This document shows positions 22,938 through 33,056 of a DNA stretch of 51,513 nt, piece by piece (the stretch's first letter is position 1; each line of letters opens with the position of its first letter). The translations under genes were made by a program, and so were the position numbers. Source of the DNA: Salinarimonas soli (GTDB lineage Bacteria > Pseudomonadota > Alphaproteobacteria > Rhizobiales > Beijerinckiaceae); assembly GCF_008386575.1 (NCBI RefSeq), contig NZ_VUOA01000028.1:248123-299635 (forward strand), read 5' to 3'. The notes beneath the pieces were generated by a model that did no database searches, had not been told where the DNA came from, and was given only the letters and a program-made list of their open reading frames with translations.

Positions 22938-24503
22938 ATGCCGATGTCGACGATTGCGGCGCGGACGCGCCGGGGCGTTCTCGCTCTCGCACTCCTTGCC
23001 GCGACGGCGGCGCCCGCGCTCGCGCAGGGCAAGGCCGTGACGGTGGCGCTCACCGCCGACGCCGTGATCCTCGATCCGCACGCCGCGAACGAGCTCACCG
23101 GCAACATCATGTTCTACCACCTCTACGACCCGCTCGTGACCCGCACGGCGGATCTCAAGTTCGAGCCGGGCCTCGCCGAGAGCTGGCAGGTGGTGGACGA
23201 CACGACGTGGGTCTTCCGGCTGCGCCGCGGGGTCAAGTTCCACAACGGCGACGAGCTGAAGGCCTCCGACGTGGTCTACACGGTGGAACGCCTGAAGAAG
23301 GCGCTCATGTCGAGCCTTGTCGCCAACATCGCCTCGGCGCGGGCCATCGACGACTACACCGTGGAGCTCAAGACCCCGAAGCCCTATGCCGTGCTGCACA
23401 TGGCGATGGCCGAGGTGCTCATCGTCAGCGAGAAATACGCCAAGGCGGTGGGTGACGAGCAGATGGGCCTCAAGCCCATGGGCACCGGCCCCTACCGCCT
23501 CGCCGAATGGGTGAAAGAGGACCGCATCGCCCTGGAGGCCTTCGCCGACCACTGGCGCGGCAAGGCGAAGATCGACCGCGTGGTGTTCAAGCCCATCACC
23601 AACCCCGCGACCCGCACGGCCTCGCTGCTCACCGGCGGCGTCGACGTGATCCAGGACCTCTCGGTGCGCGACGTGGCGAGCGTGCAGGCGAACCCGAGCT
23701 TCCAGGTGATCACCCGCCCGAGCCTGCTCAACCTCGTCATCGCCCTCGACACCCGCGAGAAGTCGCCCACCATCGACCTGCCCGTGAACCCCATGCGCGA
23801 CCGGCGCGTGCGGGAGGCCATCACCCGGGCGATCAACGTGGAGGCGCTGCAGAAGGTCGTGATGAACGGCTTCTCGACGCCGAGCGACCAATACGTGCCC
23901 TCCTCGCATCTGGGCTATGTCGAGGGCCTCGATTTCCGCAAGACCTACCCCTACGACCTCGCCAAGGCGCGCGACCTGATGAAGGAGGCGGGCTTCGAGA
24001 AGGGGTTCGCCATGACCCTCGACACCACCAACAACCGCTACGTCAACGACGCGGCCATCGCCCAGGCGCTCGCCGGCATGCTCTCGCGCATCGGCATCAC
24101 CTTGAACCTCAACCTGATGCCGCGCTCGAACTTCTTCGGCTACATCCGGGTGCCGTCGGACAAGTCGAGCTTCATCATGAGCGGCTGGGACACCCCGTCC
24201 GGCGACGCCGGCAACATGTACAGCGTGCTCATGTACAGCCGCGGCGCGAAGGCGGGCTACGGGCAGGCCAATCGCGGCGCCTATTCGAACCCGGAGTTCG
24301 ACGCCTTCATCGACAAGGCCGATTCCACCTCCGACATGACGAAGCGCGACGAGTTCCTGAAGGAGGCGACGAAGATCGCCGTGCGGGACATCCCCATGAT
24401 CCCGATCCACTACGAGCAGGACATCTACGCCGCCAGGAAGAGCGTGAAGGTCGTGCCCCGGATGGACAAGTTCATCTGGGCCTACGAGATGGACGTGAAC
24501 TGA
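22938..24503 (+). CDS. Peptide/opine-type ABC transporter substrate-binding protein (family 5)
   Basis: Periplasmic binding protein, 521 residues from the ATG at 22938, preceded by AGGGGGAAG. An in-frame start 33 bases upstream would only lengthen the signal region. Residues 1-30 form a Sec signal (ARTRRGVLALALLAATAAPALAQG) with cleavage after ALA. Mature motifs are typical of family 5: VILDPHAANELTGNIMFYHLYDPLV, FHNGDELKASDVVYTVER and GTGPYRLAEW. It heads a full importer: hairpin, two permeases and two ATPases follow. Family 5 proteins bind dipeptides, oligopeptides, opines, nickel complexes or glutathione; the substrate is open. Confidence 0.92.
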   Translation: MPMSTIAARTRRGVLALALLAATAAPALAQGKAVTVALTADAVILDPHAANELTGNIMFYHLYDPLVTRTADLKFEPGLAESWQVVDDTTWVFRLRRGVKFHNGDELKASDVVYTVERLKKALMSSLVANIASARAIDDYTVELKTPKPYAVLHMAMAEVLIVSEKYAKAVGDEQMGLKPMGTGPYRLAEWVKEDRIALEAFADHWRGKAKIDRVVFKPITNPATRTASLLTGGVDVIQDLSVRDVASVQANPSFQVITRPSLLNLVIALDTREKSPTIDLPVNPMRDRRVREAITRAINVEALQKVVMNGFSTPSDQYVPSSHLGYVEGLDFRKTYPYDLAKARDLMKEAGFEKGFAMTLDTTNNRYVNDAAIAQALAGMLSRIGITLNLNLMPRSNFFGYIRVPSDKSSFIMSGWDTPSGDAGNMYSVLMYSRGAKAGYGQANRGAYSNPEFDAFIDKADSTSDMTKRDEFLKEATKIAVRDIPMIPIHYEQDIYAARKSVKVVPRMDKFIWAYEMDVN

Positions 24504-24524
24504 GCGAAGCCGCGTCGATCCGCA

Positions 24525-24550
24525 GGGGCGCCCGGACCGCCGGGCGCCCC
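24525..24550 (+). other. Perfect intra-operon hairpin between SBP and permease genes
   Basis: GGGGCGCCCGG-ACCG-CCGGGCGCCCC, an 11-base perfect stem with a 4-base loop, 21 bases after the SBP stop. There is no T-run. It resembles in position the hairpin at 14155-14193 and probably sets SBP in excess over the permeases. Confidence 0.7.
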
Positions 24551-24579
24551 GCGGCAGGGTCTTGCGAGGAGCGTCCCTC

Positions 24580-25545
24580 TTGTTCGGCTACGTGATCAAG
24601 CGCGCCTTCCAGATGGTGCTCGTCCTGTGGGCGGTGTCCGTGCTCGTCTTCGTGATGATGAGCTTCACGGGCGACCCGACCTACATGATGGTGCCGCTCG
24701 ACGCGACCGAGGAGCAGATCGCCCAGGCCCGCCGCCTCCTGGGGCTCGATCACTCGCATCTCACCCAGTACAGGCTCTTCCTCAAGAACGTGCTCCAGGG
24801 CGATTTCGGCCGCTCCTTCGTCTTCCGCCAGCCCGCGAACAGCCTCATCCTGGAGCGCCTGCCGGCCACCCTGGAGATCGTGTTCCTCGCCATGGCGATC
24901 GCCCTCGTGGTGGCGATCCCGCTCGGGGTCTATGCGGGCGCGAACCCGAAGCGCGCGGGCAGCCATGCCGTGATGGCGGGCTCGCTCGTCGGCATCTCGC
25001 TGCCGGGCTTCTGGGTCGGGATGGTCCTGATCTTCGTCTTCGCCGTGAAGCTCCAGCTGTTCCCCTCCTCGGGGCGGGGACCGACGCAAGAAGTCTTCGG
25101 GATCCGGGTGAGCTTCCTCACCTGGGAGGGTCTGCGCCACATCATCCTCCCCGCCGTCACGCTGTCGATCGGCACGCTCGCGATCCTGATGCGGATCATC
25201 CGGGCCGAGATGATGGAGGTGATGAGGCAGGATTTCGTGCGCTTCGCCCGGGCCAAGGGCGTGGGCCAGCGCGGCGTGCTGTTCCGGCACGGGCTCAAGA
25301 ACGCGCTCATCCCCCTCGTCACGGTGTTCGGCCTGATGCTCGGCGACCTCATCGCCTTCGCGACCCTCACCGAGACGATCTTCGCCTGGCCCGGGATCGG
25401 CAAGCTCCTGGTGGACTCGATCTATCGCGGCGACCGGCCGGTGATCGTCGTCTACCTGATGTTCGTGGCGCTCATGTTCGTCGTCGTCAATTTCGCGGTC
25501 GACGTGCTCTACGCGCTGATCGATCCGCGCATCAAGATCCGGTGA
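24580..25545 (+). CDS. Peptide-type ABC transporter permease (DppB-like)
   Basis: Membrane subunit of 321 residues. The likely start is TTG at 24580, ten bases after GAGGAG; the protein then begins LFGYVIKRAFQMV, the usual first helix of DppB-type permeases. A TTG at 24562 would overlap that ribosome-binding site. Six hydrophobic helices can be traced. The large periplasmic loop contains FGRSFVFRQP, and the EAA motif region reads EVMRQDFVRFARAKGVGQRGVLFRHGLKNA. Operon with the next permease (7-base gap). Confidence 0.9.
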   Translation: MFGYVIKRAFQMVLVLWAVSVLVFVMMSFTGDPTYMMVPLDATEEQIAQARRLLGLDHSHLTQYRLFLKNVLQGDFGRSFVFRQPANSLILERLPATLEIVFLAMAIALVVAIPLGVYAGANPKRAGSHAVMAGSLVGISLPGFWVGMVLIFVFAVKLQLFPSSGRGPTQEVFGIRVSFLTWEGLRHIILPAVTLSIGTLAILMRIIRAEMMEVMRQDFVRFARAKGVGQRGVLFRHGLKNALIPLVTVFGLMLGDLIAFATLTETIFAWPGIGKLLVDSIYRGDRPVIVVYLMFVALMFVVVNFAVDVLYALIDPRIKIR

Positions 25546-25552
25546 GCGAGCG

Positions 25553-26436
25553 ATGAGCGCCTCCACCCTCGACCGCTTCCTCGCCTCCGAGCTCGTCCAC
25601 AACTACCGCCGCAACCTGCCGGCGGTGATCGGCAGCCTCATCGTGCTCGGCTTCGCCTTCACCGTGACCTTCGGCCCGGGGCTCGTCGCGCAGGACCCCT
25701 ACGACATCGCCCAGCTCGAGCTCATGGACAGCTTCAAGCCGCCCGCCTGGCTGGAGGGCGGCGACCCCGCCTATTGGCTCGGCACCGACGGCCAGGGCCG
25801 GGACGTGCTCGCGAGCATCGTCTACGGCACGCGGATCTCGCTCTTCATCGGGCTCACCGCGATGCTGGCCTCCTGCCTCCTGGGCACGACGCTCGGCATC
25901 GTGGCGGGCTTCCACGGCGGCTGGCTCGATGCCGTGATCATGCGCATCGCCGACATCCAGCTCTCCTTCCCCTCCGTGCTCACCGCGCTCTTCCTGATGT
26001 CGGCCTTCGGGACAGGCATCGAGAAGGTGCTCATCGCGCTCACCTCGGTGGGATGGGTGGTCTATGCCCGCACGGTGCGGGGCTCGACGCTGCGCGAGAA
26101 GCAGCGGGAATACATCCAGGCGGCCCGGGTCTCGGGGCTTCCCAACTGGAAGATCATCCTGCGCCACATCCTGCCCAACGTGCTCACCCCCATCATCGTC
26201 GTGGCGACGATCCAGGTCGGCACCTTCGTCCTCATCGAGGCCTCCTTGAGCTTCCTCGGGGTGGGCGTGCCGATCACGAAGCCGTCGCTCGGCCTCCTCA
26301 TCAAGAACGGCTTCGACGTCCTGTTCTCGGGCCTGTGGTGGATCTCCGTCTTCCCCGGCCTCGTGATCATGCTCCTCGTCTTCGGCATCAACCTTCTCGG
26401 GGACTTTCTCCGGGACGAGCTCAATCCCCGGCTCAA

Positions 26437-26440
<4 letters not shown>
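25553..26440 (+). CDS. Peptide-type ABC transporter permease (DppC-like)
   Basis: Second membrane subunit, 295 residues. It has the N-terminal OppC_N-type segment with a first helix at about residues 25-45, then YWLGTDGQGRDVLASIVYGTRIS (core GTDGQGRDVLA), diagnostic of DppC/OppC proteins. The EAA loop reads EYIQAARVSGLPNWKIILRHILPN. It ends FLRDELNPRLK as usual. Its stop overlaps the next ATG (ATGA), coupling it to the ATPase. Confidence 0.92.
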
Positions 26441-27431
<991 letters not shown>

Positions 27432-27435
<4 letters not shown>

Positions 27436-28451
27436 CGCCGATCCTGCAGATCCGGGGCCTGGAGCAGCGCTTCGACGCGAGCGGCTCGATCTTCGACCGG
27501 CTGCAATGGCGCGGCGGCCGCCTTGTCGCGCCGCGCCGCATCGTGCATGCCGTCAACGGCGTGTCGCTGGAGATCGCCCGGGGCGAGGTGCTGGGCCTCG
27601 TGGGCGAGAGCGGCTGCGGCAAGTCCACCCTCGCCAAGACCGCCATCAAGCTGCACGAGCCGACGGCAGGCCGCATCGTCCTCGACGGCGAGGACATCAC
27701 CGATCACGGCTTTCGCGAGATGCGCCCGGTCCGGCGCAAGATGCAGATGATCTTCCAGGACCCTTATGCCTCGCTCAACCCGCGCCAGCGCGTGCGCGAC
27801 ATCGTCGCCGAGCCCTATCTGGAGGGCGCCGGGATCACGAAGGCCGAGGGCGCCGAGCGCGCCCGCAGCCTTCTCGCCAAGGTGGGGCTCGGCCCCGAGC
27901 ACGCGGACCGCTATCCGCACCAGTTCTCAGGGGGCCAGCGCCAGAGGATCGGCATCGCGCGGGCCATGTCGGTGAACCCCGACCTCATCATCGCCGACGA
28001 GCCCGTCTCCGCCCTCGACGTCTCGATCCAGGCGCAGATCCTCAATCTGATGATGGACCTGAAGGAGGAGATGGGCTTCTCCTACCTCTTCATCACCCAC
28101 GACCTCTCGGTGGTGCGCCACATCAGCGACCGCATCGGCGTGATGTATCTCGGCTTCATGGTCGAGACGGGAACCACCGAGGCGATCTTCGAGGACCCGA
28201 AGCACCCCTATACCCGGGCGCTGCTTGCCGCGGCGCCCTCGCTCGGCGCGCCGCTGCCGCCCGCCGCGGAAGAGATCCGAGGCGAGGTGCCGAGCGCGCT
28301 CGACCTGCCGTCGGGCTGCCCCTTCCGCACCCGCTGCCCGCTCGCCTTCGACCGCTGCGCCCGGGAGCGCCCGGCGCTCCTGCCCCAGGGCGGCGGCCAC
28401 GTCGTCGCCTGCCACCTGCACGAGGGCAGCGCCGTCGCCGACGCCGCCTGA
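27432..28451 (+). CDS. Peptide-type ABC transporter ATP-binding protein (DppF-like)
   Basis: Second ATPase subunit, 339 residues. Walker A GESGCGKST, Q-loop MIFQDPYASLNPRQRV, signature FSGGQRQRIGIARA, Walker B LIIADEPVSALDVS and FITHDLSVV are intact. There is an insert of about 15 residues (SIFDRLQWRGGRLVAPRR) before HAVNGVSLEI, a common feature of DppF/OppF types. The C-terminal Cys cluster reads GCPFRTRCPLAFDRC. It starts within the stop of DppD (ATGA) and is followed after 12 bases by the signal-less SBP-like gene. Confidence 0.93.
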
Positions 28452-28463
28452 CCGGAGCCCGCC

Positions 28464-29933
28464 ATGACCCGCACCATCCGCATCTCGCAGCCCCGCGTCG
28501 TCCTCGACGATCCCCATGCGTGCACCGATTCCGGCGACGTCCTCGCCGTGTTCGGAGCCGTGTTCGACACCCTCGTGCGCCGCGAGCCATCGGGCGATTA
28601 CGGGCCGGGCCTCGCGACCGCCTGGACGGTCTCCGACGACGCCCGCCGCTTCACGTTCACCTTGCGCGAGGGCGTGCGCTTCCACGACGGCGAGCCGTGC
28701 GATGCGCAGGCCGTGCGCTTCTGCCTGGAGCGCATGGCGCGGCCCGACATGGGGGCGACCCTCGGCGCACCCGGCGTCTATGCCCAGTACCTCACAGGGA
28801 TGCAGGTGGAGACCCACGGCGCCCACGGGCTCACCGTGACCCTCGCCGAGCCCATCGCCGACCTCTTCGACATCCTGGCCTATGGCCACGTCGTCTCGCC
28901 CAAAGCCATCGCGGGAGCCGGCGACGATCTCGCCCGCCGCGCGGTGGGCACCGGCCCCTACCGGCTGGAGCGCTACGTTCCCGGCGAGACGATCGAGCTT
29001 CGGGCGCACGGCAGCCATTTCGACGGCCCGCCCGCCGCCGACCGGCTCGTCTGGACGCGGGGCGCCACGGCGGCGGAGCGCCTGGACGCGCTGCGGCGGG
29101 GCGAGGCTGACATCGCCAACGGCCTCGACCCGACGGCGGTGCAGGCCCTCCCGGATGAGCCCGGCCTCGCCTTCGTCGCCTACACGGCCCCCACCGCCAT
29201 CATCTGCATGCTGAACGCCTCGCGCGGACCCGGCCGCTCGGCGGCCCTGCGCAGGGCCCTGAACCTCGCGGTCGATCGCGAGGCGCTGATCGAGCGGGTG
29301 CTCGGCGGCGCCGGCGTGCCGCTGCACGGCTTCGTGAGCCCCGCCCATTTCGGCGCGGATCCCGGGGCCCCGCCCTACCAAAAGGACCGCCGGGAGGCGG
29401 CACGCCTCCTGGCCGAGGCGGGCTTCGGCGATGGCCTCACCCTGGAGGTCTATTGCCCGACCCGGCTGCCCGACGAGGCGCAGGCCCTCGTGGCGCAGAT
29501 CGAGGCGCAGCTCGCCGATCTCGGCATCCGGTTCGAGGTGCACCTGGAGCCCGACCGGACGCACTACGCCAACCAGGTCCGGCTGAAGAACATCCACGAC
29601 CTCTGCGTCTTCGATTCGAGCCCGATGAGCGTCTTTCGCGTGCTGCACGAGAAGATCGATTCCCGGGTCCGGGGGAGCTGGTGGGAGGGCTACGCGAACC
29701 CGCGTGTCGAAGCCCTTCTCGACGAGGCGCGCCGGACCGTCGACCGCGCGCGGCGCGAGGCCTTGTTCCAGCAATGCTACCGGCTGCTCCAGGAGGACCC
29801 GCCCTGGATCTACCTCTATTGCCACCGCCGCACCCTGGGCTTCCGGGGAGCCGATCCCGCCTGGACCATGCGGGCCGACGGCGTGCTCGACATGCGCCGC
29901 CTGCCCACCCTCGCCCGCGACGCCCGCCCATGA
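28464..29933 (+). CDS. Family 5 solute-binding-like protein lacking a signal peptide
   Basis: A 489-residue homologue of peptide-binding proteins: VVLDDPHACTDSGDVLAVFGAVFDTLV, FHDGEPCDAQAVRFCLERM and GTGPYRLERY match the family in order. It starts MTRTIRISQPRVVL, directly at what is normally the mature N-terminus. The in-frame stop at 28449-28451, the terminator of the preceding ATPase gene, rules out a longer start, so no signal peptide can exist. It should therefore stay in the cytoplasm unless exported in complex. It may be a cytoplasmic ligand sensor or a binding protein that lost export. Its ATGA overlap with the GntR gene makes a joint sensing role worth testing. RBS GGAG precedes it. 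Confidence 0.88.
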   Translation: MTRTIRISQPRVVLDDPHACTDSGDVLAVFGAVFDTLVRREPSGDYGPGLATAWTVSDDARRFTFTLREGVRFHDGEPCDAQAVRFCLERMARPDMGATLGAPGVYAQYLTGMQVETHGAHGLTVTLAEPIADLFDILAYGHVVSPKAIAGAGDDLARRAVGTGPYRLERYVPGETIELRAHGSHFDGPPAADRLVWTRGATAAERLDALRRGEADIANGLDPTAVQALPDEPGLAFVAYTAPTAIICMLNASRGPGRSAALRRALNLAVDREALIERVLGGAGVPLHGFVSPAHFGADPGAPPYQKDRREAARLLAEAGFGDGLTLEVYCPTRLPDEAQALVAQIEAQLADLGIRFEVHLEPDRTHYANQVRLKNIHDLCVFDSSPMSVFRVLHEKIDSRVRGSWWEGYANPRVEALLDEARRTVDRARREALFQQCYRLLQEDPPWIYLYCHRRTLGFRGADPAWTMRADGVLDMRRLPTLARDARP

Positions 29934-30592
29934 AGCGGATCGCCGCCTGGGACGAGGCGCCCGCCCCGGGGCTCGGCCACGCCACCTACGAGCGGCTGCG
30001 CGACCTGATCCTCGGCGGCGCGCTGCCCGCCGACACCGCGCTCCAGGAGAAGCGGCTCGCCGATCAGCTCGGCGTCTCGCGCACCCCCGTCCGGGAGGCG
30101 ATCACGCGGCTCGTGGCGGAGGGCCTCGTGGTGCGCAACGGCGGGCTCACCCCCGTGGTCCGCCGGCTCTCGATCGGCGATTTCGTGGAGATCCTGCACG
30201 TGCGCCGCCTCCTGGAGGTGGAGGCGGCGGGGCTCGCGGCGGAGGCGGGCGGCTCGCCGGAGCTGGAGGCGGTTCGGGCGCGGATCGAGGGGTTCCGGCG
30301 GGAGGCGCCGAGCCCTGACGAGCATGTGGCGGTCGACGACCTGCTTCACGCGACGATCACGAGCCTCGCCGGGTCGCGGCTCCTCACCGATCTCGTCCAG
30401 GGGCTGCGCCAGCGCACCAAGATCTTCGACATGGGCCAGATGCCCCACCGCTTCGAGCCGGGTATCGTCGAGCACCTCGCCATCATCGACGCGGTGCTCG
30501 CCCGCGATCCCGACGGCGCCAAGGCCGCCATGCGGGCCCATCTCGATAACGTCCTCGCGAGCGTCATCGCCCGCGTCCATCGCCTCGCCTGA
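29930..30592 (+). CDS. GntR-family transcriptional regulator, FCD subfamily
   Basis: A 220-residue regulator from the ATG at 29930, overlapping the preceding stop. The winged HTH occupies about residues 17-80 (YERLRDLILGGALP, then KRLADQLGVSRTPVREAITRLVAEGLV). The C-terminal all-helical FCD domain includes FVEILHVRRLLEVEAAGLAA, a Asp/His metal-type triad in VDDLLHATI and the late VEHLAIIDAVLARD. FCD regulators usually bind small carboxylates and repress catabolic operons. Encoded within the operon, it probably controls the promoter near 22370 and/or the amidohydrolase gene 25 bases downstream. Confidence 0.9.
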   Translation: MKRIAAWDEAPAPGLGHATYERLRDLILGGALPADTALQEKRLADQLGVSRTPVREAITRLVAEGLVVRNGGLTPVVRRLSIGDFVEILHVRRLLEVEAAGLAAEAGGSPELEAVRARIEGFRREAPSPDEHVAVDDLLHATITSLAGSRLLTDLVQGLRQRTKIFDMGQMPHRFEPGIVEHLAIIDAVLARDPDGAKAAMRAHLDNVLASVIARVHRLA

Positions 30593-30617
30593 CGTCCCCC
30601 GGAGTGAAGGACCCGCC

Positions 30618-32072
30618 ATGGCCGACATCCTCATCGTCAACGGCATCGTCGTCACCATGGACGCGGAGCGCCGCGTCATCGAGGACGGGGCCGTCGCCAT
30701 CACGGGCGACCGCATCGTCGCGGTGGGCCCCACGGCGGAGGTGGCGGCCGCCCATCCGGCCGGGCGCACCATCGACGCCCGCCGCAAGGCCGTGATGCCG
30801 GGGCTGATCGACGGGCACGCCCATGCCGGCCACGGGCTCATCAAGACCATGGGCGGGGGCCGCTCGGACCTGTGGTACCGCGCCTGCGAGCTCGCCTATA
30901 CGGTGGGCTCGACGGAGGGCTTCTGGCGGGCGGAGGCGCAGCTCGCGGCGCTGGAGCGCCTGCGCTTCGGCGTCACGACGGGCGTCTCGCTGCTCGGCGG
31001 CGGCGACTCGATCATGCGCACCGACGACCCCTCCTATGCCGACGCCCACATGGACGGGGTGCTGGAGGTCGGCACCCGCTCCGTCGTCGCCATCGGCCCG
31101 ACCCGCCCGCCCCATCCGCGCACCTATGCCCGGGTGAGCGGCGCGGAGCGGCACGAGTACCCCGTCACGTTCGAGCGCCAGATCGAGACCTGCCGCACCC
31201 TCATCGACACCTGGCACGGGCGCAATGGCGGGCGCACCAGCATCGCGCTCCTGACGCCGACGCTGCGCGGCGAGCACGCCCGGGATCTCAGCGCCGCCGA
31301 CTTCGAGGAGGCCAAGCGCCAGGCCGTGGCGACGCGGGCGCTCTCGCGCGAGCGCGGCGTGATCTTCACCCAGGACGGCCACACCCGCGGCAGCGTGAAG
31401 CTCGCCCACGCGCTCGGGCTGCTCGGCCCCGACGCGCTCCTCTCGCACGCCACGAACCTCACCGAGGAGGAGATCGCGATCTGCGGCGAGACCCGCACGG
31501 CCATCGCCCACAACCCGAGCGCCATCGCCTCCGTGCTCGGGCGCTGCCCCGCGCCGGAGCTCATCGAGGCGGGCGCCACGGTCTGTCTCGGCTCCGACGC
31601 CACGGCGCCGGACCGCTCAGGGGACATGTTCCGGCACATGCAGCAATGCATGCACTATCACCGCACGCATTTTCGCGACCCCTCCTGGATGCCCGCGGGC
31701 CGGGTGCTGGAGATGTGCACCGTGGACGGGGCGCGGGCGCTCGGCATGGAGCGCGACATCGGCTCCCTGGAGGCGGGCAAGAAGGCCGACGTGGTTCTCG
31801 TCGACCTGCGCCGCCCGCACCTCTACCCCCTCAACATGCCCGTCTTCCGCCTCGTCGACTTCGCCAACGGCAACGACGTCCACACCGTGATCGTGGACGG
31901 CCGGGTCGCCCTGGAGGACCGCCGGGCGACGCTCGTGGACGAGGACCGGGTCCTGGACGCCGCGCAGGCGGAGGCCGAGGCGATGATCGAGCGGCTCGGC
32001 CTGCGCGCGCTCCTCGACACGCCCGAGACCTTCTGGGGCCACACCCGGGCGACGGACCAGATCCGGGAATGA
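30618..32072 (+). CDS. Amidohydrolase family protein (ATZ/TRZ-like cyclic deaminase type)
   Basis: A 484-residue metal-dependent hydrolase from the ATG at 30618, preceded by GGAGTGAAGG. Metal-site features: H67 and H69 in DGHAHAGHG, a His in LLSHATNLTEEE and an Asp in LGSDATAPDRSG. The TQDGHTRGS segment replaces the HxxE common in deaminases of this subgroup. The small beta domain (MADILIVNGIVVTM at the start and KADVVLVDLRRPHLYPLN late) is the ATZ/TRZ arrangement used by atrazine chlorohydrolase, guanine deaminase and related enzymes. It is not a D-hydantoinase: no carboxylysine loop is seen. The substrate is presumably taken up by one of the flanking transporters. Confidence 0.87.
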   Translation: MADILIVNGIVVTMDAERRVIEDGAVAITGDRIVAVGPTAEVAAAHPAGRTIDARRKAVMPGLIDGHAHAGHGLIKTMGGGRSDLWYRACELAYTVGSTEGFWRAEAQLAALERLRFGVTTGVSLLGGGDSIMRTDDPSYADAHMDGVLEVGTRSVVAIGPTRPPHPRTYARVSGAERHEYPVTFERQIETCRTLIDTWHGRNGGRTSIALLTPTLRGEHARDLSAADFEEAKRQAVATRALSRERGVIFTQDGHTRGSVKLAHALGLLGPDALLSHATNLTEEEIAICGETRTAIAHNPSAIASVLGRCPAPELIEAGATVCLGSDATAPDRSGDMFRHMQQCMHYHRTHFRDPSWMPAGRVLEMCTVDGARALGMERDIGSLEAGKKADVVLVDLRRPHLYPLNMPVFRLVDFANGNDVHTVIVDGRVALEDRRATLVDEDRVLDAAQAEAEAMIERLGLRALLDTPETFWGHTRATDQIRE

Positions 32073-32102
32073 GCATCGGCGCATTATGCGCCCGCGCGCG
32101 CC

Positions 32103-32117
32103 TGGCATACGCTTTGC
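32103..32117 (+). promoter_or_regulatory. Sigma-54 (-24/-12) promoter for the amino-acid transporter/DCase operon
   Basis: TGGCATA-CGCT-TTGC followed by GAA matches the RpoN consensus TGGCACG-N4-TTGC with two changes, and the GG and GC anchors are at the right spacing. It lies in the only sizeable gap (113 bases) of this part of the region, 68 bases before the SBP start, giving a leader of about 57 bases. It implies nitrogen-status control (NtrC-type activator) of the downstream genes. Confidence 0.65.
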
Positions 32118-32185
32118 GAAACACAAGGTTCGGCCGGCGACAACGACACGGGAACGGCCCGGCCGCCATCGGAGGGAGAGCCGAC

Positions 32186-33028
32186 ATGATACGTTTCTGG
32201 GCAGGGCCTGCCGCTCTGGTCATCGGCATGGGGGTGGCGGGCGCCGCCCTCGCGCAAGGGGCGCCGCTGAAGACCGCGGTCGACGGCACCTTCGCGCCCC
32301 ACGCCTTCCCGAACCTTCAGGGCGGTGTGCAGGGCTTCAACGTCGACCTGGCGCAGGAGATCGGCAGGAAGCTCAAGCGCGAGGTCACGGTCGACTCGGC
32401 CCAGTTCTCAGGGCTCCTGCCCGCCCTTCAGGCCGGAACCTACGACTTCATCATCGCCCCCGTGACCGTGAACAAGGAGCGGGCCGAGAACTACCTCTTC
32501 CCCGAGGGCTACCTGAACACCGACTTCCAGCTCGTCGTGAAGCGGGATGCGCCCGAGATCGCGAAGCTCGACGACCTCAAGGGCAAGGTGGTCACCGTCA
32601 ATCGCGGCTCGGCCTACGACACCTGGGCGCGCGGCCTGGAGAAGGAGGTCGGCTGGACGGTCGAGTCCTACGGCACGCAGACCGACGCGGTCCAGGCCGT
32701 GCTCTCGGGGCGCGCGGTCGCCAACATCACGGGCAACACCGTGGCGGCCTGGGCCGCGAAGCAGAACCCGGGGCTCAAGCTCTCCTACCTGCACTCGACG
32801 GGCCTCGTCTGGTCGGCCGCCGTGCGCAAGGACCGGCCCGAGATGCGCGCCATGCTGGAGACCGCCATCGAGTGCATGAAGCAGGACGGATCGCTGGCAA
32901 AGATCCACGAGAAGTGGTTCGGCTATGCGCCGAAGCCCGGCTCGGCCGCCGCCACCGTCTTCCCCGGCGCGGGCGTGCCCGACATGCCGGGCTACGACCC
33001 GGCGGCGCGCCCCGCGGGCTGCTCGTGA
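32186..33028 (+). CDS. Polar amino-acid-type ABC transporter substrate-binding protein (family 3)
   Basis: Periplasmic binding protein of 280 residues with a Sec signal (residues 1-23, cleavage at ALAQG). The family 3 features are [59 protein letters not shown] (core [12 protein letters not shown]) and [15 protein letters not shown]. It follows a good sigma-54 site with GGAGGGAG as ribosome-binding site. The ATPase and two permeases downstream complete the importer, and an N-carbamoyl-D-amino acid hydrolase ends the set, so a carbamoylated or D-amino acid substrate is plausible (inference). The C-terminus ends in an unusual Pro-rich tail and a terminal CS. Confidence 0.92.
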   Translation: MIRFWAGPAALVIGMGVAGAALAQGAPLKTAVDGTFAPHAFPNLQGGVQGFNVDLAQEIGRKLKREVTVDSAQFSGLLPALQAGTYDFIIAPVTVNKERAENYLFPEGYLNTDFQLVVKRDAPEIAKLDDLKGKVVTVNRGSAYDTWARGLEKEVGWTVESYGTQTDAVQAVLSGRAVANITGNTVAAWAAKQNPGLKLSYLHSTGLVWSAAVRKDRPEMRAMLETAIECMKQDGSLAKIHEKWFGYAPKPGSAAATVFPGAGVPDMPGYDPAARPAGCS

Positions 33029-33056
33029 GCCTGCGGCCGCGGCCTTGAGCCCGCCC

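Noticed and set aside
30618-32072. D-hydantoinase or dihydropyrimidinase identity for the amidohydrolase
   Set aside because: No carboxylated-lysine loop and the small-domain pattern is ATZ/TRZ-like, despite the tempting link with the carbamoylase.
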